Positions 8,105 through 9,756 of a DNA stretch of 9,756 nucleotides are shown piece after piece (the first letter of the stretch is position 1; every line of letters begins with the position of its first letter). Source of the DNA: an uncultured Lachnospiraceae bacterium (lineage in GTDB: Bacteria; Bacillota; Clostridia; Lachnospirales; Lachnospiraceae). A model generated the notes under the pieces. That model was not told where the DNA came from and did not search any database. It worked only from the letters and a program-made list of their open reading frames with translations. The translations under genes were made by a program, and so were the position numbers. The DNA lies in contig CANTGP010000090.1 in assembly GCA_947653315.1 (NCBI GenBank), positions 1 through 9,756 on the forward strand. The letters run 5' to 3'.

Positions 8105-9550
8105 ATGAAAAAGAAAATGGTCAGTATGTTACTGGCGGCAGCCATAACGGCAGGAACATTGGCAGGATGCGGCGGTTCCGGCACACAGGCAGGCGGGGAT
8201 GCGGCTTCTGCTTCCGCATCCCAGGATACGGCAGCGGATACGGCTTCCGCATCCCAGGATGCCCCTGCGGCGGAAGAAGGTAAAGTAATTAATGTTTATT
8301 GCTGGAACGATGAATTCCAAAGACGTGTGGATGCCGTATACCCGGAAGTGGCGGAAACTTCCGCGGACGGAACCGTAACGACGTTAAACGACGGGACGGA
8401 AATCCACTGGATCATTAATCCGAACCAGGACGGGGTTTACCAGCAGAAATTGGACGAGGCCCTGCTTAACCAGGCATCGGCGGCTGCGGACGATAAGATC
8501 GATATTTTCCTTTCGGAGACGGACTACGTAAATAAATACACGGATGCGGAAGCGGATGTTGCCATGCCGTTGACCGATCTTGGCATCAACCCGGATACCG
8601 ATTTGGCAGACCAGTACAGCTTTACCAGGGTAACGGCATCCGATGCCAACGGCGTCCAAAGGGGTTCCACTTGGCAGTGCTGTCCGGGACTTTTGGTATA
8701 CCGCCGCGACATTGCCATGGATGTATTCGGCACGGACGATCCGGAAGCGGTAGGCGAGAAAGTAAAAGACTGGGATACGCTGAAAAAAACGGCGGAAGAA
8801 TTAAAAGCAAAGGGATATTATACGTTTTCCTCTTATGCGGATACGTTCCGTCTGTACGGCAACAGCATTGACCAGCCATGGGTGGCTCCGGGGGAAACCG
8901 TGATTAAGATTGACAAAAAAATCATGAATTGGGTCAATGATTCCAAAGAATGGCTGGATGCCGGTTATTTTGATAAAAACATCAAGGGACAGTGGAATGC
9001 CGACTGGAATCAGGCGATGGGTTCTTCTTCCAAAGTATTTGCTTTCCTTTTCCCGGCATGGGGCATTGACTTTACGCTGTCGCCGAACTGGGACGGTGAA
9101 AACGGCGCCTGGGCGGTGACGAATCCTCCGCAGGAATACAACTGGGGCGGTTCTTATGTCCATGCATGTACCGGTACGGATAATCCGCAGCATGTAAAGG
9201 ATATTATCCTTTCGGTAACTGCCAATAAAGATAACCTGTTAAGGATTTCCAAGGAATACACCGATTTTACCAATACAACGAGCGGTATGCAGGAAGCGGC
9301 GGCAGACGATGCCAACTTTTCTTCGGAATTCCTCGGCGGACAGAATGCGTTCAAGTATTTTGCACCGGTTGCAGAGAATATTGTGATTGCGCCGCTTTCG
9401 GCTTACGACCAGGGATGCGTGGAGCTGATTCAGAATACCTTTGGCGATTACTTACAGGGTCAGATTGATTATGACAGGGCAAAATCGAATTTCGAGACGG
9501 CAATTAAGGAGCGTTACCCGGAGATTACCGAAATCCAGTGGCCGGAATAA
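8105..9550 (+). CDS. CUT1-type sugar ABC transporter substrate-binding lipoprotein
   Basis: A 481-residue extracellular solute-binding protein anchored to the outer face of the membrane. The N-terminus has a Lys-rich start, a hydrophobic core and the lipobox LAGC, with the lipidated Cys at 22. A flexible Gly/Ala/Ser/Asp-rich linker runs to about 58, followed by the first strand VINVYCWNDE (61-70). Later segments fit family 1 binding proteins: YQQKLDEALLNQ, DIFLSETDYVNKY, WDTLKKTAEELKAKGYYTF, and a Trp-rich region (FPAWGIDF, YNWGGSYVH) typical of sugar stacking. AGGAGG at 8091-8096 sits 8 bases before the ATG. A permease gene follows after a hairpin, giving the usual binding protein-permease order; the ATPase is not visible and such systems often share one encoded elsewhere. 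The neighbouring GH94 genes suggest a beta-linked oligosaccharide, but the ligand is not shown by the sequence. Confidence 0.92.
   Translation: MKKKMVSMLLAAAITAGTLAGCGGSGTQAGGDAASASASQDTAADTASASQDAPAAEEGKVINVYCWNDEFQRRVDAVYPEVAETSADGTVTTLNDGTEIHWIINPNQDGVYQQKLDEALLNQASAAADDKIDIFLSETDYVNKYTDAEADVAMPLTDLGINPDTDLADQYSFTRVTASDANGVQRGSTWQCCPGLLVYRRDIAMDVFGTDDPEAVGEKVKDWDTLKKTAEELKAKGYYTFSSYADTFRLYGNSIDQPWVAPGETVIKIDKKIMNWVNDSKEWLDAGYFDKNIKGQWNADWNQAMGSSSKVFAFLFPAWGIDFTLSPNWDGENGAWAVTNPPQEYNWGGSYVHACTGTDNPQHVKDIILSVTANKDNLLRISKEYTDFTNTTSGMQEAAADDANFSSEFLGGQNAFKYFAPVAENIVIAPLSAYDQGCVELIQNTFGDYLQGQIDYDRAKSNFETAIKERYPEITEIQWPE
8210..8260 (+). repeat. Tandem 18-base repeat, 33-base period, in the lipoprotein linker
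   Basis: GCTTCCGCATCCCAGGAT occurs exactly at 8210-8227 and 8243-8260, 33 bases (11 codons) apart, encoding A-S-A-S-Q-D twice in frame. It lies in the disordered tether after the lipid-anchored Cys, where a small in-frame duplication only changes the distance between membrane and binding domain. Confidence 0.8.
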
Positions 9551-9560
9551 TGGTCTGCGG

Positions 9561-9585
9561 CTGCGGGGCAGTCAATGCCCCGCAG
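9561..9585 (+). other. GC-rich intercistronic hairpin between binding protein and permease genes
   Basis: CTGCGGGGCA (9561-9570) pairs perfectly with TGCCCCGCAG (9576-9585) around the loop GTCAA. It begins 10 bases after the binding-protein stop codon and is not followed by a T-tract. In malE-malF-like operons, such stem-loops protect the upstream message from 3' decay and let the binding protein outnumber the permease; the same role is inferred here. Partial termination is the alternative. Confidence 0.7.
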
Positions 9586-9622
9586 TATGCAAACCGCACC
9601 AGGCAGAAAGGAATGATCGTTT

Positions 9623-9756
9623 ATGAAACCAAAACGCAAAAGTATCAGCTACGCGAAGTGGGGATATATTTTTATCCTTCCGTTTTTCTTAAGTTTTTTC
9701 ATCTTTGTCTTGATTCCGTATTGGTTTATTTCATCAAAATGGAAGTGGAGCATACT
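9623..9756 (+). CDS. N-terminus of an ABC sugar transporter permease (3' end outside window)
   Basis: ATG 9623 has AAAGGA (9607-9612) 10 bases upstream. The 44 visible codons begin MKPKRKSISYAKWGYIFILP and continue FFLSFFIFVLIP: a short basic cytoplasmic lead followed by one hydrophobic segment, as in MalF/UgpA-type (CUT1) permeases of Firmicutes. Position directly after a CUT1 binding protein supports this. After LIP the frame reads YWFISSKWKWSI, which is less hydrophobic and more Lys/Trp-rich than I would expect in the rest of this region; either natural variation or an indel just before the window edge could explain it. The EAA loop that would confirm the family lies outside the window. 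Confidence 0.8.
   Translation, partial: MKPKRKSISYAKWGYIFILPFFLSFFIFVLIPYWFISSKWKWSI

Noticed and set aside
9613..9756. Alternative frame from ATG 9613 open to the window end
   Set aside because: The ATG directly abuts the ribosome binding site, and the product lacks the basic lead and membrane segment seen in the ATG 9623 frame.

Overview
The window carries a one-directional (+ strand) carbohydrate gene cluster from an anaerobic Gram-positive bacterium. The best guess is a motile member of the Clostridia, probably Lachnospiraceae. The reasons are strong AGGAGG-type ribosome binding sites, a Cys-anchored lipoprotein binding protein, mid-range GC with purine-rich coding strands, and proteins of the types common in that family. 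Placement below family level cannot be supported from the sequence.

Layout from left to right: (1) 2-187, the last 61 residues of a ribose/xylose-type (periplasmic-binding type 1) sugar-binding protein. (2) 226-2727, a transmembrane methyl-accepting chemotaxis protein whose extracellular Cache sensor appears to be split by a roughly 147-residue module resembling carbohydrate-binding modules of the CBM4/9/22 type. (3) 2806-5511 and 5529-7943, two adjacent but very different GH94 phosphorylases of 901 and 804 aa. (4) 7944-8104, an AT-rich gap with a probable promoter. (5) 8105-9550, a CUT1-type sugar-binding lipoprotein. (6) 9623 to the window end, the first residues of an ABC permease. There is no gene-free stretch over 300 bases; the longest gap is 161 bases. 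No minus-strand gene, RNA gene, mobile element or CRISPR array is supported.

The genes suggest one programme. A binding-protein-dependent importer brings in short beta-linked oligosaccharides, intracellular GH94 enzymes split them with phosphate to give a sugar 1-phosphate, saving ATP, and a dedicated chemoreceptor steers the cell toward the same glycans. The most unusual element is the chemoreceptor: a polysaccharide/oligosaccharide-binding fold placed inside a chemotaxis sensor, next to the catabolic genes for the likely ligand. Second is the 804-aa phosphorylase, in which the histidine usual in the GH94 phosphate site is replaced by glutamine. Two GC-rich intercistronic hairpins without T-tracts suggest post-transcriptional tuning inside the cluster.
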